This document shows, in pieces, positions 1 to 6,509 of a DNA stretch of 7,389 nt. A program made the position numbers and the translations under genes. Within the stretch, counting starts at the first letter, position 1; every line of letters starts with the position of its first letter. Location: contig DOKQ01000045.1 of the NCBI GenBank assembly GCA_003510215.1, forward strand, positions 1 to 7,389, in the 5' to 3' direction. The notes beneath the pieces are model-generated. The model saw only the letters and a program-made list of their open reading frames with translations, searched no databases and was not told where the DNA came from. This DNA comes from Erysipelotrichaceae bacterium (GTDB lineage: Bacteria > Bacillota_I > Bacilli_A > Erysipelotrichales > Erysipelotrichaceae).

Positions 1-927
1 ATATTCCATCTCTCTTTCATGGCAGAAATCAATAAACTTGTTGATTGCAACTGATGAAAACTGTGCTAGACTAGCAATTTTACCAAATGGATTACTAAAG
101 TAAAATTTTGCTTTCTCATGATTGTATGAATATCCTAAACTATTCAGTCTTGATAAAACATCATTTATCTTTTTCGAACCAACTCTAGGAGCTACACAAA
201 ATTTACTAATATGATTATCCTTGAGTTGATCAACATACTCAATAGATTCATTATTGCAAAACTCTCGAAACAGATTATATTTATTTTCAATAAAAGCGTC
301 TATTATTTTCGTTCTAGCTGTACTTTTGTCAGCCATACGAGTATTCATATCTCGTATACCAAGTATTTCATTAAATATCAAGTGATTTTCAATATTATGT
401 TCAATCTCAACATCAATAATCTCCGTGTCAATTTCAGAATAATGATTTTGAACCATCTCATTTTCATTATGCATTTGTTCATCAGTGAATGAAAAGCCTA
501 TATCCTTTAAATGCAAAAGAAAGTCATTTACTTTTAGTTTTGGATACCATTGCTTAAAAGCAGCAATATCTACACCATCAAAAAATCTGTCATCATCAAT
601 GTTAAATTTATAATTTAGATCGACTAAGCCGAACCCGCTATAGTCAATGTGCTTAAATCTCCCTTTATCAAAAGACAACTGAAAACTCACCCCGCTATTA
701 TCGAAGTGACTTATAAGTGGCCTTCCAGATATTGGTTCAAGTTGAACTGCACCACGAAACTGTAGCTCCTCTAAAATTCTATATGTAGTATGCATCTTTC
801 CTTCAAATTTTGCCTTTAAACTTGAGAAGTGCAGAATATCATCTATTACCAGTTCACAAATTTCATTCATTCCCTTTGAGTAATCTGCCAGTTTTTTTAT
901 ATCTGCATTTATTTTTATTTTACCCAT
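1..927 (-). CDS. Unrecognised protein with helix-hairpin-helix-like segment, 3' end outside window
   Basis: I do not recognise this family and assign no function. The frame is open without a stop for all 309 codons from ATG 927 to the left edge, so the C-terminus is missing. The start is supported by a GGAG Shine-Dalgarno about 7 nt upstream and an in-frame stop immediately before the ATG. No signal peptide or membrane segment is visible. Residues 1-150 look like a mixed alpha/beta domain rich in F, D and K. Residues 150-190 are acidic and Asn-rich, probably a linker. Residues 226-264 look like a helix-hairpin-helix, with two predicted helices around P-R-V-G-S-K-K at 247-253, a fold often used for non-specific DNA contact. 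Residues 265-309 may form a further helical DNA-binding or regulatory unit. Its ATG lies inside the end of a small upstream ORF, which suggests translational coupling. GC is clearly lower than in the sugar operon to the right. A DNA-associated accessory or defence role is possible but only inferred. Confidence 0.75.
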   Translation of the reverse strand, partial: MGKIKINADIKKLADYSKGMNEICELVIDDILHFSSLKAKFEGKMHTTYRILEELQFRGAVQLEPISGRPLISHFDNSGVSFQLSFDKGRFKHIDYSGFGLVDLNYKFNIDDDRFFDGVDIAAFKQWYPKLKVNDFLLHLKDIGFSFTDEQMHNENEMVQNHYSEIDTEIIDVEIEHNIENHLIFNEILGIRDMNTRMADKSTARTKIIDAFIENKYNLFREFCNNESIEYVDQLKDNHISKFCVAPRVGSKKINDVLSRLNSLGYSYNHEKAKFYFSNPFGKIASLAQFSSVAINKFIDFCHEREMEY

Positions 928-1054
928 TTAAATCTCCTACATAACCGTTCTCCAATAATAAAAAACGTAAAAACTCCATATTTAAACGAAACTTTACGTG
1001 CTTTGTTTTAAAATTGCTATCTAAGCCAAAAACAATCCCATCTCGATATACCAT
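920..1054 (-). CDS. Possible 44-residue leader protein, overlaps the next gene
   Basis: This small ORF starts at ATG 1054 and ends with TAA at 922-920. It overlaps the start of the downstream gene by 8 nt (ATGGGTAA), a layout typical of translational coupling. The predicted peptide is basic and amphipathic, with N-terminus MVYRDGIVFGLDSN and C-terminus LLLENGYVGDLNG. The middle is Lys/Arg-rich and is followed by a Leu/Phe-rich helix. A weak GGGG-type Shine-Dalgarno lies about 8 nt upstream. An alternative in-frame ATG at 1072 would give 50 residues but has no evident ribosome site. I do not recognise a family. It could be a genuine small partner of the downstream gene, a leader peptide setting its translation, or a chance ORF. 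The promoter position and the overlap favour translation, but the evidence is indirect. Confidence 0.4.
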   Translation of the reverse strand: MVYRDGIVFGLDSNFKTKHVKFRLNMEFLRFLLLENGYVGDLNG

Positions 1055-1082
1055 GTCTTTTACCCCACACATTGCTATCTAA
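1013..1082. repeat. 12-bp direct repeat pair in the leader of the unknown gene
   Basis: ATTGCTATCTAA occurs exactly twice, at 1013-1024 and 1071-1082, with 58 bp between start points (on the minus strand TTAGATAGCAAT). A shorter look-alike, ATTGCTGT, lies near 1130 between the -10 and -35 boxes of the promoter. The right copy is in the untranslated leader and overlaps the alternative ATG. The left copy falls in the small ORF and is read there as Leu-Asp-Ser-Asn. The two copies are in different frames, so protein similarity does not explain them. A binding site for a regulator of this transcript, or a small duplication, would fit. Confidence 0.5.
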
Positions 1083-1100
1083 CCTTGGAAATTCTTGTTG

Positions 1101-1114
1101 TTGAAACGCTTACA
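1101..1114. promoter_or_regulatory. LacI/CcpA-like operator candidate over the transcription start
   Basis: On the minus strand the site reads TGTAAGCGTTTCAA. The left half and central CG match the cre/LacI-family pattern (TGNAANCGNWWWCA), while the last positions deviate (CAA instead of a W-C-A end). It begins 3 nt after the -10 box and would cover the predicted start point, a usual place for a repressor site. Because half of the consensus is poor this is only a candidate. Confidence 0.22.
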
Positions 1115-1117
1115 TTT

Positions 1118-1145
1118 ATTATACTATAGATTGCTGTGTATACAA
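1118..1145 (-). promoter_or_regulatory. Sigma-70/SigA-type promoter for the unknown gene
   Basis: A perfect TATAAT -10 box (1123-1118) stands 16 bp from a TTGTAT -35 element (1145-1140, 3 of 6 matches). It points leftward toward the small ORF and the unrecognised gene. The predicted start is near 1111, giving a leader of roughly 55-60 nt before the small ORF. The promoter places these genes in a separate transcription unit from the acetyltransferase upstream. Confidence 0.55.
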
Positions 1146-1196
1146 TACGTTGGGGACAACTTTGGCACAAAATGGTACTTTGATTGCGTGATGATT

Positions 1197-1219
1197 GAAA
1201 ATAGACAATAACTGTCCAT
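1197..1219 (-). terminator. Weak candidate terminator after the GNAT gene
   Basis: About 11 nt past the stop codon of the acetyltransferase the minus strand has an A/T-rich 7-bp stem, ATGGACA paired with TGTCTAT including one G-T pair. The loop is 5 nt and is followed by TTTC. Placement is right for an intrinsic terminator, but the stem is weak and the U-run short. The remaining bases between here and the promoter at 1145 show nothing I can name. Confidence 0.28.
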
Positions 1220-1229
1220 AATTCTACTC

Positions 1230-2003
1230 TTATGTTTGGTTCCGAACCATATGTGTTTCAACAGAGTTGTCACGATGTGTAAAGCCATAGGACTGATAGA
1301 TCCTGATGGCAGAGTGATTTTCAACATCGACCGCAAGGAAGCTTTTAATAGCACCTTGAGAAACTCCGTATTTAATGGCTGCTTTCATTAATTGATTTCC
1401 AACACCCTGACGTTGATATACTGGATCAACACACATTTCTCGAATCCACAGTGTAGTCCCTTCATTGTAAACACTAACACAACACAATCCGATGATTTGA
1501 CCCTGTTCTTTTATAACTAGTACCGGATGCTCCGACATCCATTCTTTAAACCACGCTTCCGTTTCCCCAAAGAAGCCACGACTGATACCCACACACTTCT
1601 GTGAGATCTCAGCTAATCTTTGTGCATCAGACGCGACTGCCAACTCAATAGAAACGGATTCACTTGGATAATTGTCTACCAGTGGATTGCAGAAAAAATC
1701 CGTAAATTGAGCCAACACAGAAAATCCAATCGACTCCAGCATGTGTATCATTTCATCCACAACAAAATGTAATACTCCAGAAATCGAATGGTCCTTCAGA
1801 TAATTGAACAATGGCTCAACCCCTATGGACACATATTCAATTACCGGTCTAACTCCTTGAGATCGATATAAAACCTTAAGTGATTCATGATCCACCAGAA
1901 CCTCACAATCCTTTAAATCATCGTAGTCACTATATTGAATGGAACTTAGAGTCGCTAATGAACTGAAAGAAACAATTCTTTCATACATTGACTGATCAAT
2001 CAA
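1230..2003 (-). CDS. GNAT-family N-acetyltransferase with N-terminal extra domain
   Basis: Predicted cytosolic acetyl-CoA-dependent N-acetyltransferase of unknown acceptor. The C-terminal half (about residues 118-257) is a GNAT domain. The beta4 strand LWIREMCVDP leads into the acetyl-CoA loop QRQGVG (about 197-202), and a later VENHSAIRIYQSYGF segment is the usual GNAT motif B with the helix that closes the site. The first 115 residues are a separate domain, so at 257 residues it is longer than single-domain GNATs (140-180) and resembles two-domain members. I chose TTG 2003 because GGTGGGAG lies about 8 nt upstream. A GTG at 2018 would be five codons longer, but has no ribosome site and would leave a leader of only a few nucleotides after the predicted promoter. 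ATG 1988 also lacks a ribosome site. It is a single-gene unit with its own promoter, not evidently part of the sugar operon. Confidence 0.88.
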   Translation of the reverse strand: MIDQSMYERIVSFSSLATLSSIQYSDYDDLKDCEVLVDHESLKVLYRSQGVRPVIEYVSIGVEPLFNYLKDHSISGVLHFVVDEMIHMLESIGFSVLAQFTDFFCNPLVDNYPSESVSIELAVASDAQRLAEISQKCVGISRGFFGETEAWFKEWMSEHPVLVIKEQGQIIGLCCVSVYNEGTTLWIREMCVDPVYQRQGVGNQLMKAAIKYGVSQGAIKSFLAVDVENHSAIRIYQSYGFTHRDNSVETHMVRNQT

Positions 2004-2029
2004 AGTATCAACTCCCACCTATTCTCAAA

Positions 2030-2057
2030 GATATAGGAAAACACTATATGACGTCAA
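2030..2057 (-). promoter_or_regulatory. Promoter of the GNAT gene
   Basis: TTGACG (-35, 5 of 6, at 2057-2052) is separated by 16 bp from TATATC (-10, 4 of 6, at 2035-2030). The predicted start lies near 2023, just ahead of the GGTGGGAG ribosome site. That gives a leader of about 20 nt and supports the TTG start at 2003. The -35 box begins 4 nt after the U-tract of the preceding operon's terminator, so the two units are packed back to back. Confidence 0.5.
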
Positions 2058-2060
2058 TTT

Positions 2061-2098
2061 GAGAAAAGCATAAACCCCAGGTTTAATCCCAGGGTTTA
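2061..2098 (-). terminator. Intrinsic terminator of the sugar operon
   Basis: Three nucleotides after the IIB stop codon the minus strand forms an 11-bp stem. TAAACCCTGGG pairs with CCTGGGGTTTA with two wobble pairs around a 6-nt ATTAAA loop, followed by TGCTTTTCTC. The T-run is on the minus-strand side only, so it terminates leftward transcription of the operon and marks the PTS IIB gene as the last gene. Confidence 0.85.
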
Positions 2099-2100
2099 GG

Positions 2101-2397
2101 TTATAGATATTGATTGACTAACTCAAGAAAGGCGTTGGCATCGAGTGTTTCAAATATAGCGTTATCCAATAGAACAACGGTTTTATCAGGAAAGATTTCC
2201 TTAATCTTCAGAAAATTATATCTAACCTGAGGTGACAGAATAATCAAATCAGAATCGACACATTCATTGGAAATCCGATCGAGCGTTGTCGAAACAATGT
2301 AATAGTTGGTTTCTTCATGGCTTAATAATCGTTGAATCGTATCTATAAAGCGCGCAGAGGACACTCCAGCAACGCAGACAAGTGAAATCTTCTTCAT
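2101..2397 (-). CDS. PTS sugar transporter subunit IIB, lactose/cellobiose type
   Basis: A 98-residue cytosolic phosphocarrier. In the family, a phosphoryl group passes from IIA to a cysteine on IIB and then to the sugar bound by membrane IIC. The phosphocysteine is C8 in MKKISLVCVAGVSSARF, matching the Lac-family CxxGxSS phosphate loop. A central strand SDLIILSPQVR and a C-terminal helix give the small Rossmann-like IIB fold at normal length (about 100). I use ATG 2397: its ATGA overlaps the stop of the hydrolase gene by 4 nt, and the N-terminus then begins directly with the first beta strand. An 11-residue longer reading from an ATG at 2430 adds an unconserved tail. No IIA or IIC is present in the window and the operon ends here, so the partners must lie upstream past the right edge or elsewhere. 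Its position ties sugar uptake to the hydrolase and isomerase genes. Confidence 0.9.
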   Translation of the reverse strand: MKKISLVCVAGVSSARFIDTIQRLLSHEETNYYIVSTTLDRISNECVDSDLIILSPQVRYNFLKIKEIFPDKTVVLLDNAIFETLDANAFLELVNQYL

Positions 2398-3659
2398 CGG
2401 CTCATCACCACCAGCACATCTTTCGCACATGTCGAAGCATCAATGTGCGTCTGATCCTTCGAAGTGCTATAAGGTAGTTGCATCACTTGACGGTTCTTCA
2501 AATCATACGCTTTAACTGAATATCCATCAAATCGTTCATTCAGCTTAATCTGAGTTGGAACCGGTGAGTAAATGAGAATCATTTCTTTATCATTCACTGA
2601 ACTCACCCGAATCTGCTCATTTGAAACAAGATGATACTCAGGAACCATCGTTTCAAAGGACATGGACTCCATGTGCTCCTTGAGCCAACCATAATCCCAG
2701 GCTCCGGGATAATGCAATGCCTTCATCCAATCCTCACAACGCGCAAATCCCTCACCCATCAACTCATCAAAGTAGCTGTCAGGTGTATGCCACTGATAGA
2801 CCCCGGCAGCGCCATAGGTGATTCCCGCAAACGCACCACTCAACACACTTTGATACGCCGCCTTACGAACATCATCCTGACTCCACTTCCCAAATAAACC
2901 ACGGCTAAATCCCATCTGTTCATAGCAAGGCTCCGAATTGATTAAGGGTTTCACAGGATAATTCTTATAGAAATGTTCCGCCTGAAAATAGGGCATATTT
3001 GCATTCTGAGGTTCCGCATTGTGTCCACTCTGATACATATAAAAATCCATTTTATTAACTAAACTATTAGGAATCTGTAAATATCTACCCTTGATATGCG
3101 TAGTCTTAAGTGTCTTCGGAGATAACCGACAAATTTCATCCATCGCAATCTCATAGTACTCCGTTGAAACTTCATTAAAATCGGTATCCCCCGAAATGAC
3201 ATACATCGGATCAAACTTTGAGAAATACTGATCCACCAGTTGTACATATTCCCGAATATATTCTTTCGGCATAATATTTACATCACTCATCTGACTTGCC
3301 CAGGTACTAGGTACATAATTGCACCAAAGTATGACTAAAGCCACCTCAAACCCCATGGTCGTCGCAATCTCTACCATCGACTGTGCATGCTCAAAATAAG
3401 CTAAGTTAATCTTCGAATAATCAAAACCGCCTTGCTCATTCAGTGAATAAGGCATAATTCTACCCTCAAAAACCGAAGCATCCCACTGAGGAAGAATATT
3501 TATCTGCAACACATTGAACCCCTGCAATTTGCGATGTTTCAAATAATATAACCAATCTGTATCGGTTATATTCGTAAAAGCACTCCAACAGGTATCTGCC
3601 AGATAGAAAAATGGCTGACCATTCTTTTCAAAACTGCGCTGATTAATCGAAATACGCAA
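2394..3659 (-). CDS. DUF4038 / GH140 apiosidase-like glycoside hydrolase, cytoplasmic
   Basis: Residue numbers count from a GTG at 3668, three codons longer than the chosen start. Residues 8-320 are a DUF4038-type TIM barrel, opening with the family hallmark NGQPFFYLADTCWSAF followed by LKHRKLQGFNVLQIN. Candidate acid/base is D161 in the strand ending YVISGD, and the candidate nucleophile is E246 in INSEPCYE. Both sit where the characterised apiosidase has its catalytic Asp and Glu. A small beta-rich C-terminal domain (about 345-424) follows, as is common in the family. There is no signal peptide, so it should act in the cytosol on imported glycosides. Many secreted relatives from Bacteroides release D-apiose from plant material. 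TTG 3659 has AGAGG 8 nt upstream, while the GTG has no clear ribosome site. It overlaps the isomerase by 17 nt and IIB by 4 nt. Family assignment is firm; apiose specificity is inferred from neighbours. Confidence 0.85.
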   Translation of the reverse strand: MRISINQRSFEKNGQPFFYLADTCWSAFTNITDTDWLYYLKHRKLQGFNVLQINILPQWDASVFEGRIMPYSLNEQGGFDYSKINLAYFEHAQSMVEIATTMGFEVALVILWCNYVPSTWASQMSDVNIMPKEYIREYVQLVDQYFSKFDPMYVISGDTDFNEVSTEYYEIAMDEICRLSPKTLKTTHIKGRYLQIPNSLVNKMDFYMYQSGHNAEPQNANMPYFQAEHFYKNYPVKPLINSEPCYEQMGFSRGLFGKWSQDDVRKAAYQSVLSGAFAGITYGAAGVYQWHTPDSYFDELMGEGFARCEDWMKALHYPGAWDYGWLKEHMESMSFETMVPEYHLVSNEQIRVSSVNDKEMILIYSPVPTQIKLNERFDGYSVKAYDLKNRQVMQLPYSTSKDQTHIDASTCAKDVLVVMSR

Positions 3660-5073
3660 CGTCCTCACCTCTTAACTTCGCTTCCACAAGCTCCTCAATG
3701 TCATCATAATAATCCATCTCTACACCACCAATATATTTAAATGCTTCAGCAACAACCGGAAGAATATCATCAAACACACCGACGCAATGATGAATATAAG
3801 GTCCAGTAACAAGTTTATGCTCAAGTTTTTTCAAATTCTTCACTTCAATCCAACCATAAGTACCATGGTTGAACGGACCATCAATCGACTTCGCACTTCC
3901 CAACAAAACTGAATACTTCCCATGATCGCCATCAAATCTTAGTAACGACATCTTCCCATTTCTAAGTTTACCATGAAGTGATCCAGGATGGGAATGATCA
4001 AACGCAAACGGAGCACCAAAAGTAGCCTTATCTTCAAGCAGCGATAACGGCCAAGGACCACAATGCTGCAACAGCTCACCATTTTCATTTTCCGGATGAG
4101 GAACCGTCCAATCCGCAAAGAATGTGGCTTTCCCCATAGCGGCTGCTTGAGCAATAATTGAAGAAATCGCTCCATGAATATCTGTCTCACAAACCACCGG
4201 AATGCCTTCATCTGTCAGTAAAGAGTTGGCAACACATGGGAAAATCCCCGTCACATCCTGCAAAGCTCTCCAACATTGAATCGCAATGGCCTTACATCCA
4301 TACTGCTCTGCCAGACTTTCCATAGCCACGCGCATGCACGCCGTCTGAATGACAGCCTCAGGCTTCACCTTCAAAATGGTATGTTCTTTAAGATACTTCA
4401 CATAAGACTCATAGCGCTCTGGATCTTTCTTCACAACCTCTATTTCCTTATTTAAATCTGAAAGTGAGATTGGGTGAATACGGATATTGAAACGCTCAAG
4501 CAATTCGCCTTCATTTGCCATCACAGTCAAAAACGTAGCTGGACGCGTCGAAATCTGCAAGATTTTCAATGAGCCAAACTCTTTTACCACATTACTCGAA
4601 GCAATAAAACGAAAAATGCCTTCTTCAAACTGACGATCCTCAAGACGACACATTGTCATATAGGTAAACTTAACGTCAAAGCGACGCAACACTTTACCCG
4701 TCGCAAACAAGCCACACTGAGAATCACGCAAGCGACTTCCATCGGAAAGTGGCGCTTCGTCTCTTGGTCCCCACAATAAGGTAGGCAGCTTCATTTTGCG
4801 CGCCACTTCCGCGACTAAATCTTCTGAACCAAAGTTGCAATGAGGGAAAAACAGACAATCCACCTTCGCAGCTGTCATCTTATCCACAACCTTAACAACA
4901 TCCTTCGGATCAAACAAAAGACCTTCCTCATTAATGTCCTCAATATCCACAAACTCCACATTCAACTCTGACAACTTTTCCATAATTCTATTTTTATAAA
5001 GCTGAGCATCTTTTTTAGAGAAAATATCTCTACGCGTAGGAATAAATCCCATTTTTACTGAATAGTTCATCAT
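3643..5073 (-). CDS. L-fucose/L-arabinose isomerase-family sugar isomerase, candidate D-apiose isomerase
   Basis: A 476-residue cytosolic, probably Mn-dependent aldose-ketose isomerase with the three-part FucI/AraA-like architecture. The N-terminal Rossmann-like part (1-165) contains LFFPHCNFGSEDLVAE and LLWGPRDEAP. The central domain spans roughly 166-320. The C-terminal part includes SLHGKL, FDGDHGKYSVLLG and GPYIHHC. Likely metal ligands are E296 in CETDIHG, D321 in FFADWT and a histidine at 428/429, corresponding in order to the Glu, Asp and His ligands of fucose isomerase. It is shorter than E. coli FucI (about 590) and typical of the uncharacterised family members near 470-480. The start is ATG 5073, 5 nt after the kinase stop, with only a poor AAG-type ribosome site; ATG 5070 is equivalent. 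Next to an apulose-type kinase, a transketolase subunit and a GH140-like enzyme, conversion of D-apiose to D-apulose is the best guess. L-fucose, arabinose or another pentose cannot be excluded from sequence alone. Confidence 0.85.
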   Translation of the reverse strand: MMNYSVKMGFIPTRRDIFSKKDAQLYKNRIMEKLSELNVEFVDIEDINEEGLLFDPKDVVKVVDKMTAAKVDCLFFPHCNFGSEDLVAEVARKMKLPTLLWGPRDEAPLSDGSRLRDSQCGLFATGKVLRRFDVKFTYMTMCRLEDRQFEEGIFRFIASSNVVKEFGSLKILQISTRPATFLTVMANEGELLERFNIRIHPISLSDLNKEIEVVKKDPERYESYVKYLKEHTILKVKPEAVIQTACMRVAMESLAEQYGCKAIAIQCWRALQDVTGIFPCVANSLLTDEGIPVVCETDIHGAISSIIAQAAAMGKATFFADWTVPHPENENGELLQHCGPWPLSLLEDKATFGAPFAFDHSHPGSLHGKLRNGKMSLLRFDGDHGKYSVLLGSAKSIDGPFNHGTYGWIEVKNLKKLEHKLVTGPYIHHCVGVFDDILPVVAEAFKYIGGVEMDYYDDIEELVEAKLRGEDVAYFD

Positions 5074-5078
5074 TTTTT

Positions 5079-6509
5079 TTACTTAGCAACGACGTTCATT
5101 GCTTTCCTCCACATTTCCAATTCATCTTCATAAAACTTCAAGTTCTTACCTTTCGGCAAATAGATAACATAGCGATTTTCAATCATTTTGACAAGATCAT
5201 CCAATCCCTGTTTATAAAACCCCAAAGAGCCCATCATGGCTGATCCAACCATCGAAAGACTATGTTGTTTACTTACAACCACGGGAACTGCCAATAGTTC
5301 AGACAAAAACGACATTAGCAGTGGATTTTGGCTCGCACCCCCATCCACAAACAACTTACTAACCTTAATGGAAAGACGTTCTTCCATTTGTTTAATCGCA
5401 TCATAGATTTGCATTGGAATCGACTTCAACCCTGCTTTAACAATATCTTCCCTTGAAGTATTTCGAGTTATACCAGCAATCATCGCATTCAAACGACTTG
5501 ACCCCGAATTAACTCCATCGCCATAGAAAGCCGGAATGAGAACAACTCCATGGCTATCCAAGTTGGTAAACTGATTTAACTCGCTCTCATCCCCGATAAC
5601 ACCAATTTCCTTCAACCAGTTCAACGTATCTGAACAACTCTGAATGATACCCTCACTCGCATAAGTTGTAACACCATTAAGGCTATAACCAATCGTTGAA
5701 AGAACATCCATACGATGGTTAACAACCTTTTCTCCCATGTTTACAAGCAGTGAACATCCAGTCCCAGTGGTTACCTTCGTATCACCTGTTTGAAAACACA
5801 TTTGAGCAAACAAACTTGCTTGAGAATCACCCATAACCCCAACAATCGGCAACTTTTTCTTTAAAACCCCCTCAAAATCTGTATATCCAAAAATGGAATC
5901 ACAGTCAAGCACTGTCGGTAAATGAATCTTTGATAAATCAAATAGTTCAAGCAACCGATCATCCCATTTCTTCTTATAAATATCAAAAAGCAACGTGCGG
6001 GAAGCATTCGTCATATCAGTAACAAACTCTCCAGATAAACGATAGATTAAATAACTGTCCATCGTTCCATATAAAGCATCCCGATGACCCACTACTTTTT
6101 GTAACCAAGCAAACTTAGTAGCACTGAAATATGGATTTACAAGTAAACCCGTTTTCTCAAAAATCTCATGTTCAAACACTCTAAGACTCTCACACTGTGA
6201 AGTTGTACGGATGTCCTTCCAGACAATGGCACGATGCAACTGATGACCAAACCGATCAAAAACAACAGATGTTTCCCGCTGATTCGTTAATGAAATAAAC
6301 TCAATTGACATTTTGTTTCGACTCATCAAAGTTGAAACACACTCAATTAACTGTAAGTAAATTTCTTCGGCGTCATGCTCAACCCACCCATCCTGCGGAT
6401 AGTACTGATGATGTTTGCGCGATTCTACATCCACAATTTCAAAGTTTGAATTAATAATAGCTACTTTTGTACTTGTCGTACTTTGATCAATCGCTAATGA
6501 GAAACTCAT
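5079..6509 (-). CDS. FGGY-family carbohydrate kinase, glycerol-kinase-like, candidate D-apulose kinase
   Basis: A 476-residue ATP-dependent sugar kinase with two actin-like domains. The N-terminal phosphate loop is DQSTTST (8-14). NQRET (76-80), IVWKDIRT (95-102), PYFSATK (126-132) and TDMTNASRTLLFDI (164-177) are almost glycerol-kinase sequence. The catalytic base is D228 in GVMGDSQASLF. ATP motifs are TTGTGCS (247-253) and LFVDGGASQNP (386-396). Two glycerol-pocket positions differ from E. coli GlpK: GDQQ has become GDSQ (Gln to Ser) and GTGCF has become GTGCS (Phe to Ser), which should open the site for a larger polyol or ketose. ATG 6509 overlaps the transketolase stop as ATGA and has AAGGA 7 nt upstream. 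In the D-apiose pathway this step makes apulose 4-phosphate, whose carbinol end resembles glycerol. Xylulose, ribulose or glycerol itself are alternatives; the operon argues against glycerol. Confidence 0.88.
   Translation of the reverse strand: MSFSLAIDQSTTSTKVAIINSNFEIVDVESRKHHQYYPQDGWVEHDAEEIYLQLIECVSTLMSRNKMSIEFISLTNQRETSVVFDRFGHQLHRAIVWKDIRTTSQCESLRVFEHEIFEKTGLLVNPYFSATKFAWLQKVVGHRDALYGTMDSYLIYRLSGEFVTDMTNASRTLLFDIYKKKWDDRLLELFDLSKIHLPTVLDCDSIFGYTDFEGVLKKKLPIVGVMGDSQASLFAQMCFQTGDTKVTTGTGCSLLVNMGEKVVNHRMDVLSTIGYSLNGVTTYASEGIIQSCSDTLNWLKEIGVIGDESELNQFTNLDSHGVVLIPAFYGDGVNSGSSRLNAMIAGITRNTSREDIVKAGLKSIPMQIYDAIKQMEERLSIKVSKLFVDGGASQNPLLMSFLSELLAVPVVVSKQHSLSMVGSAMMGSLGFYKQGLDDLVKMIENRYVIYLPKGKNLKFYEDELEMWRKAMNVVAK

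Noticed and set aside
211..492. Plus-strand open frame of 93 codons
   Set aside because: It lies antisense inside the long minus-strand frame that has a proper start and ribosome site. Its composition is Ile/Phe/Asn-rich low-complexity, as expected from AT-rich antisense.
965..999. Inverted repeat ACGTAAA / TTTACGT with T-run, possible attenuator in the leader ORF
   Set aside because: Only 7 A/T-rich pairs with a loop of about 21 nt, so likely unstable. The T-run is ordinary for this AT-rich stretch and it lies within the candidate small ORF.
1237..1247. Perfect 11-bp palindrome GGTTCCGAACC at the end of the GNAT gene
   Set aside because: It has a one-base centre so cannot form a hairpin with a normal loop, no U-tract follows, and it is fully explained as coding sequence (Met-Val-Arg-Asn-Gln region).
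1124..1354. Minus-strand frame of 76 codons over the GNAT 3' end
   Set aside because: Overlaps the GNAT coding sequence in another frame and runs into the promoter of the next gene. It has no ribosome site.
2631..2897. Plus-strand open frame of 88 codons
   Set aside because: Antisense to the well-supported DUF4038 hydrolase, with no ribosome site or recognisable motif.
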